Below, piece after piece: positions 46,889-55,012 of a DNA stretch of 64,000 bases. Source of the stretch: an uncultured Pseudomonadales bacterium (GTDB lineage: Bacteria > Pseudomonadota > Gammaproteobacteria > Pseudomonadales > Balneatricaceae); contig CALKFY010000039.1 in the NCBI GenBank assembly GCA_938084925.1, positions 1-64,000 on the forward strand, given 5' to 3'. Numbering within the stretch: the first letter of the stretch is position 1; each line of letters starts with the position of its first letter. Under the pieces are notes generated by a model, which was given only the letters and a program-made list of their open reading frames with translations, had not been told where the DNA came from and made no database searches. Both the position numbers and the translations under genes were made by a program.

Positions 46889-47275
46889 ATGGACGTGTTG
46901 ATGAGCGGTGAAAACTTTAAAGGCGTAACCCATATGCTTGAGCAGATGGAAGCGTTTGTGGAGAAAACTGAACAGGGCCTTAAACAAGGTCGTGAGCGAG
47001 TAGGTAAGCTGCGCACGCAATATCAAACGCTAAAGGCAAGTGAAACTGTGCTGAAGCAACAGCAAGAAAAGACATTACCTTCAGAGCCTGAATTAAAGGC
47101 TCCAGTTAATAAAATACAGCAGCCTGCTGCAGAACCTGCCGCCCTTAAGGCGGAAGCTCCAAAATCACCCACTAAGCGAGTATTACGAGCTAGCCCTAGC
47201 CAGCCCGACTCGGAACCGTCACCAGAAACTGAAATACAGCATGAATCAACAGAACGAACCTACCTCCGAAAATAA
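46889..47275 (+). CDS. Hypothetical coiled-coil protein upstream of proQ, about 129 aa
   Basis: The first half is helical with heptad character (VTHMLEQMEAFVEKTEQGL..RERVGKLRTQYQTLKASE). The second half is a Pro/Ala/Glu/Lys-rich, probably disordered tail. The frame is open to 46841, but ATG 46889 or ATG 46901 are the likelier starts; neither has a strong ribosome site, so the start is uncertain. The 3' end overlaps proQ by 35 bases in a different frame, which argues for translational coupling. Not recognised. Confidence 0.6.
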   Translation: MDVLMSGENFKGVTHMLEQMEAFVEKTEQGLKQGRERVGKLRTQYQTLKASETVLKQQQEKTLPSEPELKAPVNKIQQPAAEPAALKAEAPKSPTKRVLRASPSQPDSEPSPETEIQHESTERTYLRK

Positions 47276-47897
47276 TTCCGTAACGCCAGAAGTAGAAGCA
47301 CCTGCAGTAGTCGCTGCTGAGTCTGCGACTCCGGTAGCTAATGAAGCCGCCGCAGCTGAGCGCAAAAAAGCCAAAAGTCGCGCTGCTAACAGGGCTGCGG
47401 TTCAGTTGCTTTGCGAAACCTATCCGCAAACCTTTGCGATTTCTGAACCTAAGCCTTTGAAAATTGGTATTCAGGAAGAGTTGGTTGCTGATGGCAAGCT
47501 TAGTCAAAATAAGATTAAGCGTGGTCTAGCTAGTTATGTGCGTGCGTACGCTTATTTGCGTTCACAAACTGATGGTGCTGCACGTGTTAACCTTGCTGGT
47601 GAAGCAGATGGTGCGGTAACGGCAGACGAGGCCGCACATGCGGTGAGCAAGTTGCCAGCTCAGCGTGAGCCTAAGCCGCGTAACAAGAATGCTCGCGCGG
47701 GTGATAAGTCTGGTGACAAGCGCGGTGCACGTCGTCCTAACAAGACAGCAAAGCAGTCACAGCAACGTCAAGCTCATGCTAAGCAAGCCCGTCAAGGTCA
47801 GCCTAAGGTGGAAAAGGCAGATAATCCTTTCCAAGGTTTAGACGATGGTCAGCGCATGGCAAGCAAGTTAGATCTGTTGTTGAGCAAACATAAGTAA
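47241..47897 (+). CDS. proQ: ProQ/FinO-family RNA chaperone
   Basis: A 218-residue RNA-binding protein. The FinO/ProQ domain occupies about residues 45-120 (AVQLLCETYPQTFAISEPKPLKIGI contains the hallmark region, then LSQNKIKRGLASYVRAYAYLRS). A disordered acidic N-terminus and a very basic Lys/Arg/Gln tail (about 140-200) flank it, with a short C-terminal element. ProQ binds structured sRNAs and mRNA 3' ends. A strong terminator follows. The structured repeats that start 80 bases downstream may be of interest in this light. Confidence 0.9.
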   Translation: MNQQNEPTSENNSVTPEVEAPAVVAAESATPVANEAAAAERKKAKSRAANRAAVQLLCETYPQTFAISEPKPLKIGIQEELVADGKLSQNKIKRGLASYVRAYAYLRSQTDGAARVNLAGEADGAVTADEAAHAVSKLPAQREPKPRNKNARAGDKSGDKRGARRPNKTAKQSQQRQAHAKQARQGQPKVEKADNPFQGLDDGQRMASKLDLLLSKHK

Positions 47898-47915
47898 GCT
47901 GAACACCAACCTAAG

Positions 47916-47941
47916 AAGCCCGACACTGATCGGGCTTTTTT
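47916..47941 (+). terminator. Rho-independent terminator of proQ
   Basis: Stem AAGCCCGA / TCGGGCTT (8 bp) with a six-base loop, followed by six T residues, 19 bases after the proQ stop. Confidence 0.92.
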
Positions 47942-47975
47942 GTGCGTCAAATTTAGTGGTGCCACTAGCTATACC

Positions 47976-48107
47976 GGCTACAGGCAAGGTTTACTTATCT
48001 CACTTACGTCCTTGGCTGGCTCCGCCAGCTACCTTGTGCTAATCCATAATAGGTAACCATGCTCAGCGGCGTCATAATCGTTCCATAAGTAAACCTTGCC
48101 AGCAGCC
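47976..48107 (-). repeat. Structured element copy 1 (short form, minus orientation)
   Basis: The outer arms 47976-47998 and 48085-48107 pair over 23 positions with one T.T mismatch and one G.U in the minus-sense strand. Inside, read on the minus strand, are ATTATGACGCCGCTGAGCAT (48059-48078) and the AGCTGGC-GGA-GCCAGC hairpin followed by CAAGG (48010-48030). These are the same blocks as in the two longer copies. The roughly 75-base middle module of those copies is missing. The arm sequence (ATAAGTAAACCTTGCC) is unlike the arms of the other copies. Confidence 0.8.
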
Positions 48108-48151
48108 TCTGCACTAGGTCATAACAATCGATAACACTCGCACTTAGCTAA

Positions 48152-48340
48152 AGCCATTATGCCGTTGCCCTTGACCGATTATGACGCAGCCGAGCATGAC
48201 GGCTAGACCATGGAAATAGCGCGAGGACTGTCTGAGGCGTTTTTTGCCGAGTTCCGCAGCGCCCATGGGTTAGTCGTCAGCGCAGGGAAGCTGGCGAAGT
48301 CAGCCAAGCAAGTTAGGTCAAGGGCAACGGCGTGATGGCT
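48152..48340 (+). repeat. Structured element copy 2 (long form, plus orientation)
   Basis: Arms 48152-48176 and 48316-48340 pair at all 25 positions, 23 Watson-Crick and two U.G. The core (about 48177-48315) contains TTATGACGC.GCCGAGCAT, GGCTAGACCA, AGCGCGAGGACTGTCTGAGG, GCCGAGTTCCGCAGCGCCC, AGCGCAGGGAAGCTGGCGAAG and CAGCCAA, all in the same order as the copy at 60171. A GCTGGC-GAA-GTCAGC hairpin lies just inside the right arm. No coding frame is apparent. Confidence 0.87.
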
Positions 48341-48414
48341 GTGCGGAGGTGACTAGTGGTGCCACTAAGTCTGGGTGGTTTTAGGACTAGAGTCTGTGGC
48401 ATGGAGTGGTGAGA

Positions 48415-48444
48415 ATAAAAAAGCCCGCTACTAGGAGCGGGCTT
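48415..48444 (-). terminator. Rho-independent terminator of trxA
   Basis: Stem AAGCCCGCT (48421-48429) / AGCGGGCTT (48436-48444) with a six-base loop. On the minus strand the stem is followed by a T run (the A run at 48417-48422). It lies 30-60 bases beyond the trxA stop. Confidence 0.92.
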
Positions 48445-48476
48445 TCGGAAACCTGGTGAGGCTTATCTATGACAAA

Positions 48477-48803
48477 TTAGGTGTTGTCAGAGATGAAGGC
48501 CAAAAGGTCAGACTTGGACATAGCGCCAACCTTAGTGCCCGCTACTTCGCCGTCTTTGAAAAGCATCAAAGTAGGGATGCCACGAACGCCAAACCGACCA
48601 GCGACTTCGGTGTTGTCATCAACGTTGATTTTGCAAACCTTAACACTGCCAGCAAACTCAGCACCAACCTCTTCCAAAACAGGAGCAATCATCTTGCAAG
48701 GGCCACACCAAGGTGCCCAGAAGTCTAGCAATACAGGGACGTCGGAGTTGATAACGTCAAGGTCAAAAGATGCGTCGGTAACAGCTACTGTGTTTTCGCT
48801 CAT
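48477..48803 (-). CDS. trxA: Thioredoxin 1
   Basis: A 108-residue thioredoxin, the general dithiol reductant (ribonucleotide reductase, methionine-sulfoxide reductases). Active site is [10 protein letters not shown], with Cys at about 32 and 35. The cis-Pro loop is [11 protein letters not shown] (about 70-80). ATG 48803 (MSENTVAV) is chosen because AGGAG lies eight bases upstream; an in-frame ATG at 48830 has no such site. It could serve the MsrB encoded at 58479. Confidence 0.97.
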   Translation of the reverse strand: MSENTVAVTDASFDLDVINSDVPVLLDFWAPWCGPCKMIAPVLEEVGAEFAGSVKVCKINVDDNTEVAGRFGVRGIPTLMLFKDGEVAGTKVGAMSKSDLLAFISDNT

Positions 48804-48971
48804 GGTAAGTTCTCCTGGCTTATTTGCCACTAGGTCATTAATGGGGCATATGATACTTGGTTTTACAAAAAAACTCAGCCTTATTTAGTCGAGTTAGGCT
48901 ATTTGTATCAGATTTTTCTTATATAAGGTCTGTGTTTGACTTTTCAAGACCAAATACATCAAACATGGTGT

Positions 48972-50351
48972 TTAATCGACAATAACTTCTGGCAATGGTT
49001 TTTTCATTACTCGTAATACGCGAATACATAACAATAAGGCTGCACAGCTTAAGCCAACAATTAAGCCAATCCAGAAACCCGAAGCGCCCATGCTAGGCAG
49101 AAAATAGTCGGTCAAACCAAGGGTATATCCTAAAGGTAAGCCGACGCCCCAATAAGATAAGACAATCATAATCATAGGCCAGCGCGTGTCTTTGAAGCCT
49201 CGTAGTATGCCCGCTGCGGCGACTTGGATGGCATCGGATAGCTGGAACATAGCGGCTAAGAAGAACAAACTCACAGCAACATCAATAACGGTTTGGTCAC
49301 TGGTGTAAACGCGGGCAATATACTCTGGCAATAATAGCATCAAACTACAAGTAAACATGGCTGTGAGTAAGGCTAAAGAAAAACCAATGATTGCCGTTTG
49401 TTTAGTCTCTAATGCTTGTTTCGAGCCGACCGCCTGGCCAATCCGAATAGTCAGGGCGATACCGATGCTTAAGGGCATCATAAAGCTTAAAGAAGTGAAA
49501 TTTAGCACCAATTGGTGACTCGCTACTACTGTGGCACCCAAAGGTGCTAAAAATAGGGCGATGATGGCAAACATAGTGGACTCGATAAATATCGAAATGC
49601 CAATGGGTACACCTACTTTAAGTAGTTGCTTTAACACCGTCCAGCTAGGTTTGTGTACCTTTTCGAAGAAATTACACTGATGGTAAATAGGGCGTAGGTA
49701 AACATAAACAGCCATACCTATTACAGTTACCCAGGCACTTATTAAGGTTGCCCAGGCGCAGCCAACACCACCCATGGCAGGTAAGCCTAACTTGCCATAA
49801 ATAAATATGTAGTTAAGAGGGATGTTCACTAGGGCGCCAAGTAAGCCAAAGTAAACCATGGGTTTAGCAAGGCCTAGGCCTTCACTAAAGCTGCGTAAGG
49901 ACTGAATGACGGCCGTAGCGGGTAATATAAATGAGGCAATGATGAGGTATTCTTGGGCAATGTGTCGAATATCACCCTCCACGCCAACCGCGTCATAGAC
50001 ATAGATGATTTGGGTCAGAAGAAGTATGCCAGCGATGCCGCATATGACCGCTAGCCATAGCGATTGCTGAACTAGAGGGCCTATTCTATGCAGTTTGTCT
50101 GCGCCAAATGCCTGTGCCACATTAGGTGTAGTTGCCATGATGATACCAACTACAAGGATCATCACCGGGAATAATGAACTGCCGCCTATAGATACGCCAG
50201 CTAAGTCTACGGCGGAATACTGACCAGCCATAATGGTATCCACCACCGTTGAGCTTAGGTGTAGTAGTTCGGCAATAAGGATTGGTGTTGCAAGTTTGAT
50301 GAACTTGCGCCACTGATCCCCAGCATGAAATGTTTGCGAGACAATTGACAT
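48972..50351 (-). CDS. MATE-family multidrug/Na+ antiporter (NorM-like)
   Basis: A 459-residue exporter with 12 predicted membrane helices in two MatE repeats. The N-terminal ATPILIAELLHLSSTVVDTIMAGQYSAVDLAGVSIG block is typical of NorM-type proteins. Substrates in the family are cationic drugs and dyes exported against Na+ or H+; the specificity here is unknown. The start codon at 50351 has a weak ribosome site. It is divergent from epmC and separated by 72 bases. Confidence 0.9.
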   Translation of the reverse strand: MSIVSQTFHAGDQWRKFIKLATPILIAELLHLSSTVVDTIMAGQYSAVDLAGVSIGGSSLFPVMILVVGIIMATTPNVAQAFGADKLHRIGPLVQQSLWLAVICGIAGILLLTQIIYVYDAVGVEGDIRHIAQEYLIIASFILPATAVIQSLRSFSEGLGLAKPMVYFGLLGALVNIPLNYIFIYGKLGLPAMGGVGCAWATLISAWVTVIGMAVYVYLRPIYHQCNFFEKVHKPSWTVLKQLLKVGVPIGISIFIESTMFAIIALFLAPLGATVVASHQLVLNFTSLSFMMPLSIGIALTIRIGQAVGSKQALETKQTAIIGFSLALLTAMFTCSLMLLLPEYIARVYTSDQTVIDVAVSLFFLAAMFQLSDAIQVAAAGILRGFKDTRWPMIMIVLSYWGVGLPLGYTLGLTDYFLPSMGASGFWIGLIVGLSCAALLLCIRVLRVMKKPLPEVIVD

Positions 50352-50423
50352 GAATAAAGGTGTGAAAAACTAAGGTGCGCTATAATAGCCGTTCACTTCA
50401 ATTTATGCATTAGAAATTGCGAT

Positions 50424-50963
50424 ATGGAACACGGTGTTACGCGACTTATTGAACTTTTCAATGGGCTTTTTGCGGAATCTTACAATACCCGCTTGGTAGC
50501 TGGTTGTGGCGAACCAATTTACTTACCTGCTGATAATCAGACACCTTACAACCAAGTCGTGTTTGCTCACGGTTACTTTGCCAGTGTTATGCACGAGGTG
50601 GCCCACTGGTGTGTGGCAGGTAAGGAGCGTCGTTTGCTGGAAGACTTCGGTTATTGGTATCGTCCCGATGGGCGTACATCTGAGCAACAAGCGGAATTCG
50701 AGCTAGTGGAAGTGAAGCCGCAAGCCATGGAGTGGATATTTACCCAAGCGAGTAAGCGAAAGTTTCATGCCAGTGCTGATAACCTTAGCGGAGATGAGCA
50801 TGATGATAGTCGCTTTCGCTTTGCTGTAGCAAAACAAGCCAGACATTATATTCAAGACGGTCTACCAGAGCGTGCAGCAGCTTGGTCCAAAGTCTTGCAT
50901 GATGAGTTTGGTGGTGAGCTGGAGACTGATTGTTTCCGCTGGCTAGATGAGCCTAAAAACTAA
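50424..50963 (+). CDS. epmC: Elongation factor P hydroxylase EpmC (YfcM)
   Basis: Hydroxylates the beta-lysylated Lys of elongation factor P, the last step of the EpmA-EpmB-EpmC modification. The 179-residue product has the metal-binding HExxH site (His57, Glu58, His61) in VMHEVAHWCVAG and the conserved DFGYWYRPDGRT and FELVEVKPQAMEW blocks (about 74-105). Its presence implies epmA and epmB elsewhere in the genome. No operon partner: it stands between divergent and convergent genes. Confidence 0.93.
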   Translation: MEHGVTRLIELFNGLFAESYNTRLVAGCGEPIYLPADNQTPYNQVVFAHGYFASVMHEVAHWCVAGKERRLLEDFGYWYRPDGRTSEQQAEFELVEVKPQAMEWIFTQASKRKFHASADNLSGDEHDDSRFRFAVAKQARHYIQDGLPERAAAWSKVLHDEFGGELETDCFRWLDEPKN

Positions 50964-50981
50964 TTTAGCTGGGTTGCTTAG

Positions 50982-51575
50982 CTATAAACTTTGCTCAAGC
51001 AAACTAATGATTTCTGTCACGGGGGTGGCGTGAGGAATGGTGGTAAACAGCTTGCCTTCACGGTCTATCAAATAGATGCGTGAAGTATGGTCCACTGTGT
51101 AGCCCATGGCTGAATCTTGCAGTGGCACATGGCGGAAATAGGCACCATACTGACGGGTTAGTTTTTCCAGATAAGGAAGATCGCCAGACAATCCCTTCAT
51201 GGTAGGATAGAAGTATTCCGTAAAGGCCGCCATGTTTTCGAGTGTGTCGCGATCTGGGTCGACACTAATAAATAATGGTTGAATCTGAGCTTGTTGGCCT
51301 TCATCCAAGCTACGCATGGCTGCCGATAGGGATGATAAAGCAGTAGGGCAAACATCTGGGCAAGACATAAAACCAAAATAAACAGCTACGAGCTTGCCTT
51401 GATAATCACTTAGGCTTACTTCGCCAGTATTGCTGTTGAGAGTGAATTCACCGCCCAAAGCAGCATAAGGATTTGGGCCTTTAGCTTGCCAGAAATCCTG
51501 GCTGGCAGCCCAAATGCCGGCACCAAATAACAGAATAAGACTTAATAGATAAGCTAGCTTGGATTTGGTGCTCAT
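50982..51575 (-). CDS. SCO1/SenC-family copper protein
   Basis: A 197-residue membrane-anchored thioredoxin-fold protein for CuA or copper delivery to cytochrome oxidases. An N-terminal helix (about 8-24) is followed by the metal-binding CPDVC (Cys72, Cys76) in FGFMSCPDVCPT and the third ligand His in YTVDHTSRIYLID (about 160). The frame is open far upstream, but ATG 51575 has AAGGA and gives the normal SCO N-terminus. It follows a small anchored orphan protein on the same strand. Confidence 0.92.
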   Translation of the reverse strand: MSTKSKLAYLLSLILLFGAGIWAASQDFWQAKGPNPYAALGGEFTLNSNTGEVSLSDYQGKLVAVYFGFMSCPDVCPTALSSLSAAMRSLDEGQQAQIQPLFISVDPDRDTLENMAAFTEYFYPTMKGLSGDLPYLEKLTRQYGAYFRHVPLQDSAMGYTVDHTSRIYLIDREGKLFTTIPHATPVTEIISLLEQSL

Positions 51576-51643
51576 GTGTTCTGATCCTTGGTTGTTGTTT
51601 TGATGTTGATGGCGCAGCTGGCAATGGTTCGTTGCATTATGAC

Positions 51644-52141
51644 CTATTGCTTGGGTTCGCCCAATATTCCGGGTTGTACATCTGCATCTGCTTGGCCATC
51701 TTCTGTAGAAGTAAAATAGAAAGAACCCTCGTATGGTGGTAGAAAATCTATTCGCCAAATCATGTCGTGGTCTGGAATGCAGTTGGGTAGAGGTGTGCTG
51801 GCCCGCCAGTTGCTATCTTCGTTATCCGTTAGCTTGTTCAGATTTATATCGAACTGACCCATGTACATATTATGGCCACTCAAACGGACAGTGAGCGTGT
51901 CTGCATTAGGCAAACCAGAGAAGTTGATTTGTATAGGGGTTGGTGTGATAACCTGGCCCTCTTGAGGGCTAGTTACTTGCATGGTCGTGGTGGTGCCAGA
52001 GATCTCACTACTGCACCATTGATGACTAGCATCACAAACGTCACCGCGCTGACGTTTTTCCCATTCTAGGCCCACCATCAAACCAATAAAGGCAGCCATA
52101 ATGGCAATGAGGGCGAGGCGTAGTTGGGTAATTTTGTTCAT
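51644..52141 (-). CDS. Hypothetical membrane-anchored periplasmic protein, 165 aa
   Basis: One N-terminal hydrophobic helix (about 6-23) anchors the protein. The rest, predicted periplasmic, has two Cys (CDASHQWC, about 37-44) and a beta-rich region (VTSPQEGQVITPTPIQINFSGLP..LTVRLSGHNMYMGQFD). The two Cys and the location directly before the SCO gene suggest a copper or oxidase-assembly link, but I know no family. ATG 52141 is preferred to an upstream in-frame ATG lying inside pheA. The ribosome site is weak. Confidence 0.75.
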   Translation of the reverse strand: MNKITQLRLALIAIMAAFIGLMVGLEWEKRQRGDVCDASHQWCSSEISGTTTTMQVTSPQEGQVITPTPIQINFSGLPNADTLTVRLSGHNMYMGQFDINLNKLTDNEDSNWRASTPLPNCIPDHDMIWRIDFLPPYEGSFYFTSTEDGQADADVQPGILGEPKQ

Positions 52142-52151
52142 GTTTGGTTGT

Positions 52152-53006
52152 TTACTCGGCGTCGCGATAGGGGTTGGCAGTATAAGTGCCAAGCATACGG
52201 ATGTTTTTCGCGAAGTAAGCTAGCTCATCCATTGCCAATATCATATTTGGATCATCGGGATGGGCTTCACAATCTACATGGAATTGAGTGGCGATCATGC
52301 GGCCACCTGGCGTGTAGCTTTCTAGCTTGACCATGTTCACACCATTGGTGGCGAAGCCACCCATAGCTTTATACAAAGCCGAAGGAATGTTACGCACGGT
52401 AAACAAGAAAGAAGTTATGTACTTCTTGTCAGTTTCTCGTTGCGGAATGTTGTGTTCACGGGATAAGATCAAAAAGCGGGTGGTGTTACCGTCTACGTCT
52501 TGAAAGTTATCTTGTAAAATATCCAGCTCGTAAAGCTCAGCAGCTAGGCTAGATGCAATTGCAGCGTGGCTTGGGTCTTGGCGTTGGCTAACTTCTACCG
52601 CTGCTCCCGCAGTATCTAAGGTGGCTCGAGGGAGCATACCCAAGCTGTTGGTACGTTTGTAGCACTGGGCAAGCGCTTGGGGGTGAGAGGCAACGGTTTT
52701 GATGTTATCAATGCTGCTACCTTTAATGGCCATCAGGCAATGATTAACCGGCTCAAAATGCTCACCAATGATATACAAAGAAGTTTGGGGTAGTTGTCGA
52801 TATATTTCTTCCACCCGTCCGGCTGTTGAATTTTCAACAGGAATCATGGCGATATCGGCTTCTCCGCGCTCTACGGTTTGCATGGCATCGGCAAAAGTAA
52901 GGCAGGCCAGGGTAGGAATGCCAGGAAACACTTTTGTACATGACAAGTGGGAATAGGCGCCTTCATGGCCTTGAAAGGCTAGGACTTTTGGGTGGGTGTC
53001 GTTCAT
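52152..53006 (-). CDS. pheA: Prephenate dehydratase (monofunctional)
   Basis: Converts prephenate to phenylpyruvate for phenylalanine synthesis. The 284-residue product is a PDT domain (about 8-188) with FQGHEGAYSHL, IPVENSTAGRVEEIY (about 57-71) and the catalytic NTTRFLIL (about 178-185). An ACT regulatory domain follows (about 200-275, SFLFTVRNIPSALYKAMGGFA..GVNMVKLESYTP). There is no chorismate mutase domain, unlike the bifunctional PheA of most gammaproteobacteria. ENSTAGRV resembles the alphaproteobacterial type. A separate mutase must exist elsewhere, or this is a second dehydratase. Confidence 0.92.
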   Translation of the reverse strand: MNDTHPKVLAFQGHEGAYSHLSCTKVFPGIPTLACLTFADAMQTVERGEADIAMIPVENSTAGRVEEIYRQLPQTSLYIIGEHFEPVNHCLMAIKGSSIDNIKTVASHPQALAQCYKRTNSLGMLPRATLDTAGAAVEVSQRQDPSHAAIASSLAAELYELDILQDNFQDVDGNTTRFLILSREHNIPQRETDKKYITSFLFTVRNIPSALYKAMGGFATNGVNMVKLESYTPGGRMIATQFHVDCEAHPDDPNMILAMDELAYFAKNIRMLGTYTANPYRDAE

Positions 53007-53102
53007 GTCGTGAAATAATCAAGTCAATTCAAGCCTTAGTGTACCAAAAACTGGCCCTAAGTTGGTATCATTGGCGTTTTATATGACAACAAAAATTTTT
53101 CT

Positions 53103-53807
53103 ATGACTCCATCACGCTTGGCCAAGTTTCAAGACACCTTGGCACGACGTCAACTCGACCTTACTATCATCACTGACCAAGTGAACAAGGGCCAGAATAT
53201 TGCGGCTTTACTGCGCACCTGCGATGCCGTTGGTATTCATCGTGCACATGCAGTCACGCCAACGGAAGGATATCGTGATTATGGTGGTACTGCCCGTGGT
53301 AGCCACCAATGGGTGAGTGTTGAGCAATACGCTCAAGTGGACGCAGCTTTAGTTGCAGCAAAGCAACAGGGTATGCAGTTGGTCGCCGCACATTTTAGTG
53401 ATGCAGCGGTGGATTTTAGGGAGCTGGATTATACGCAACCGACGGCGTTGATTTTAGGTGCAGAAATGGAAGGTGTCAGTCCTGACGCTGTGGCAGCTGC
53501 AGATCATCATGTGGTAATTCCCATGTTAGGTATGGTGCATTCTTTCAATGTATCCGTTGCGGCAGCAGTGATATTGTTGGAAGCCCAGCGCCAGCGCGAA
53601 CTGGCAGGTATGTATGCAAAACCCCAGTTGGAAGGGCGTGATTATGCTGATACCTTGTTTCGATGGTGTCATCCGGCTATTGCTGATTATTGTCATCGCT
53701 ACGGTTTGCAATATCCGCCTATGGATGAAAATGCTGAAGTGCCAAATTTAAGCCAATGGTATGCCCTGGCTCGTGCTGGAACCGCTAAGTTACGTACATT
53801 TGACTGA
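53103..53807 (+). CDS. trmH: tRNA (guanosine(18)-2'-O)-methyltransferase TrmH
   Basis: A SPOUT-class methyltransferase, 234 residues. Knot motifs are the N-terminal VNKGQNIAALLRTCDAVGI (about 27-45, with the catalytic Arg), LILGAEMEGVS (about 118-128) and IPMLGMVHSFNVSVAAAVIL (about 138-157). The TrmH-type C-terminal extension is present, which separates it from RlmB. It methylates the D-loop G18 of tRNAs. It is divergent from pheA and lies 43 bases before pdxB. Confidence 0.93.
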   Translation: MTPSRLAKFQDTLARRQLDLTIITDQVNKGQNIAALLRTCDAVGIHRAHAVTPTEGYRDYGGTARGSHQWVSVEQYAQVDAALVAAKQQGMQLVAAHFSDAAVDFRELDYTQPTALILGAEMEGVSPDAVAAADHHVVIPMLGMVHSFNVSVAAAVILLEAQRQRELAGMYAKPQLEGRDYADTLFRWCHPAIADYCHRYGLQYPPMDENAEVPNLSQWYALARAGTAKLRTFD

Positions 53808-53850
53808 CATAAGTCTGGTGGCTCTTAATCATCATTAAGGAAGGTCTTAT

Positions 53851-55011
53851 ATGACCAAATTGAATATTGTTGCTGACGAAAATATCTTACTATTGGAAGA
53901 GTTTTTTGCTCCGATTGCTAATATAACTAAGCTTGACGGGCGTGCTATTCGGTCACAACAGGTAGCGCAAGCGGATGCCTTGGTGCTGCGCTCTACGGCA
54001 CAGGTGACATCTGAATTGTTGGCTGGTAGTAAGGTTCAGTTCGTCGGTACTTGTACCATCGGCATTGATCACTTAGACACACAGTACATGGATGCCAATG
54101 GCATAGCGTGGCACAACGCACCAGGTTGTAATGCTGAAGGTGTCGTTGACTATGCCATTAGCGCTATCAACCATGCTTGGCAAGTACATGGCAAAGACCC
54201 TCGAGAGGCTATCATTGGCGTGGTAGGTGCTGGTAACGTAGGTGGTCGCTTGATCAAGCGCCTGCAAGCGGCAGGTCTTAAAGTGATCTGTAGTGACCCT
54301 CCTAAGCAAGCTTCGCAGCAGTTCCCTGAATTGCCTTATGTAAGTTTGAGTGAGCTATTAGAAACGGCAGATATTGTTAGTTTACACACACCTTTGACCA
54401 GGTCTGGGAAAGACGCAACTCTTAATTTATTAAACGCTAATTTGCTTCAATGTATACGCCCAAATAGTGTTTTAATTAGTGCAGGTCGAGGTGAAGTGGT
54501 AGAACAGCCTGCATTGTTGCAACGTATGCAAAGCCAGAATGACTTGTTTGTATATTTGGATGTGTGGCAGCAAGAGCCAAATGTGGATCCTGCCATTACG
54601 CCTTATTGCCAAATTGTTACCCCGCATATAGCAGGGCACTCGTTAGAAGGTAAGGTGCGTGGCACAGAAATGATTTACCAAAGTTTATGTAAACACTTTG
54701 CGTTGCCTATTACCCAAACCTTGGCGCCTTTGTTGCCAGAGGCTGCGGCGCAGCAGCTAGCTGTTGGTGCCTCAAGTGATGTCAAGATGGTATTAAATGC
54801 CGCCGTTAACAGTGTTTATAATATCTCCCAAGATAGCGATCGAACGCTGCAGGTATTGCCTAAACAAGCGGGTAAACAGGTCGCTAGCGAGTTTGATAAT
54901 CTGCGTAAGCAGTACCCAATACGCCGCGAATTTAGCACTCTTAACCTGTTAGGCATACAGAAGTTAGAAGACCGTAAGTTGCTATCAGGTCTAGGCTTTA
55001 AGGTGTCTTAA
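53851..55011 (+). CDS. pdxB: Erythronate-4-phosphate dehydrogenase
   Basis: Second step of the DXP-dependent pyridoxal-5'-phosphate pathway. The 386-residue product is a D-2-hydroxyacid-dehydrogenase fold. It has TCTIGIDHLDTQYMD (about 68-82), the Rossmann motif VVGAGNVGGRL (about 124-134), the catalytic Arg block SAGRGEVVEQP, the Glu/His pair in WQQEPNVD and TPHIAGHSLEGKVRGT (about 256-271), and the PdxB C-terminal dimerisation domain. A ribosome site (AAGGAAGG) precedes ATG 53851. The next gene starts one base after the stop. Confidence 0.95.
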   Translation: MTKLNIVADENILLLEEFFAPIANITKLDGRAIRSQQVAQADALVLRSTAQVTSELLAGSKVQFVGTCTIGIDHLDTQYMDANGIAWHNAPGCNAEGVVDYAISAINHAWQVHGKDPREAIIGVVGAGNVGGRLIKRLQAAGLKVICSDPPKQASQQFPELPYVSLSELLETADIVSLHTPLTRSGKDATLNLLNANLLQCIRPNSVLISAGRGEVVEQPALLQRMQSQNDLFVYLDVWQQEPNVDPAITPYCQIVTPHIAGHSLEGKVRGTEMIYQSLCKHFALPITQTLAPLLPEAAAQQLAVGASSDVKMVLNAAVNSVYNISQDSDRTLQVLPKQAGKQVASEFDNLRKQYPIRREFSTLNLLGIQKLEDRKLLSGLGFKVS

Positions 55012-55012
55012 T

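Larger units (their letters stand above)
47954..48367. mobile_element. Composite non-coding unit bounded by 14-bp direct repeats
   Basis: TAGTGGTGCCACTA occurs at 47954-47967 and again at 48354-48367 in the same orientation, enclosing 386 bases. Each copy is itself nearly palindromic (TAGTGG/CCACTA). Between them lie two copies of the structured element in opposite orientations (47976-48107 and 48152-48340). No ORF is present. The flanking repeats look like a target-site duplication or the ends of a non-autonomous element. Mobility is inferred. Confidence 0.6.

Noticed and set aside
47954..48367. Integron attC site or cassette
   Set aside because: The conserved GTTRRRY/RYYYAAC ends are absent and there is no integrase or cassette ORF; the conserved part is the core, not the ends.
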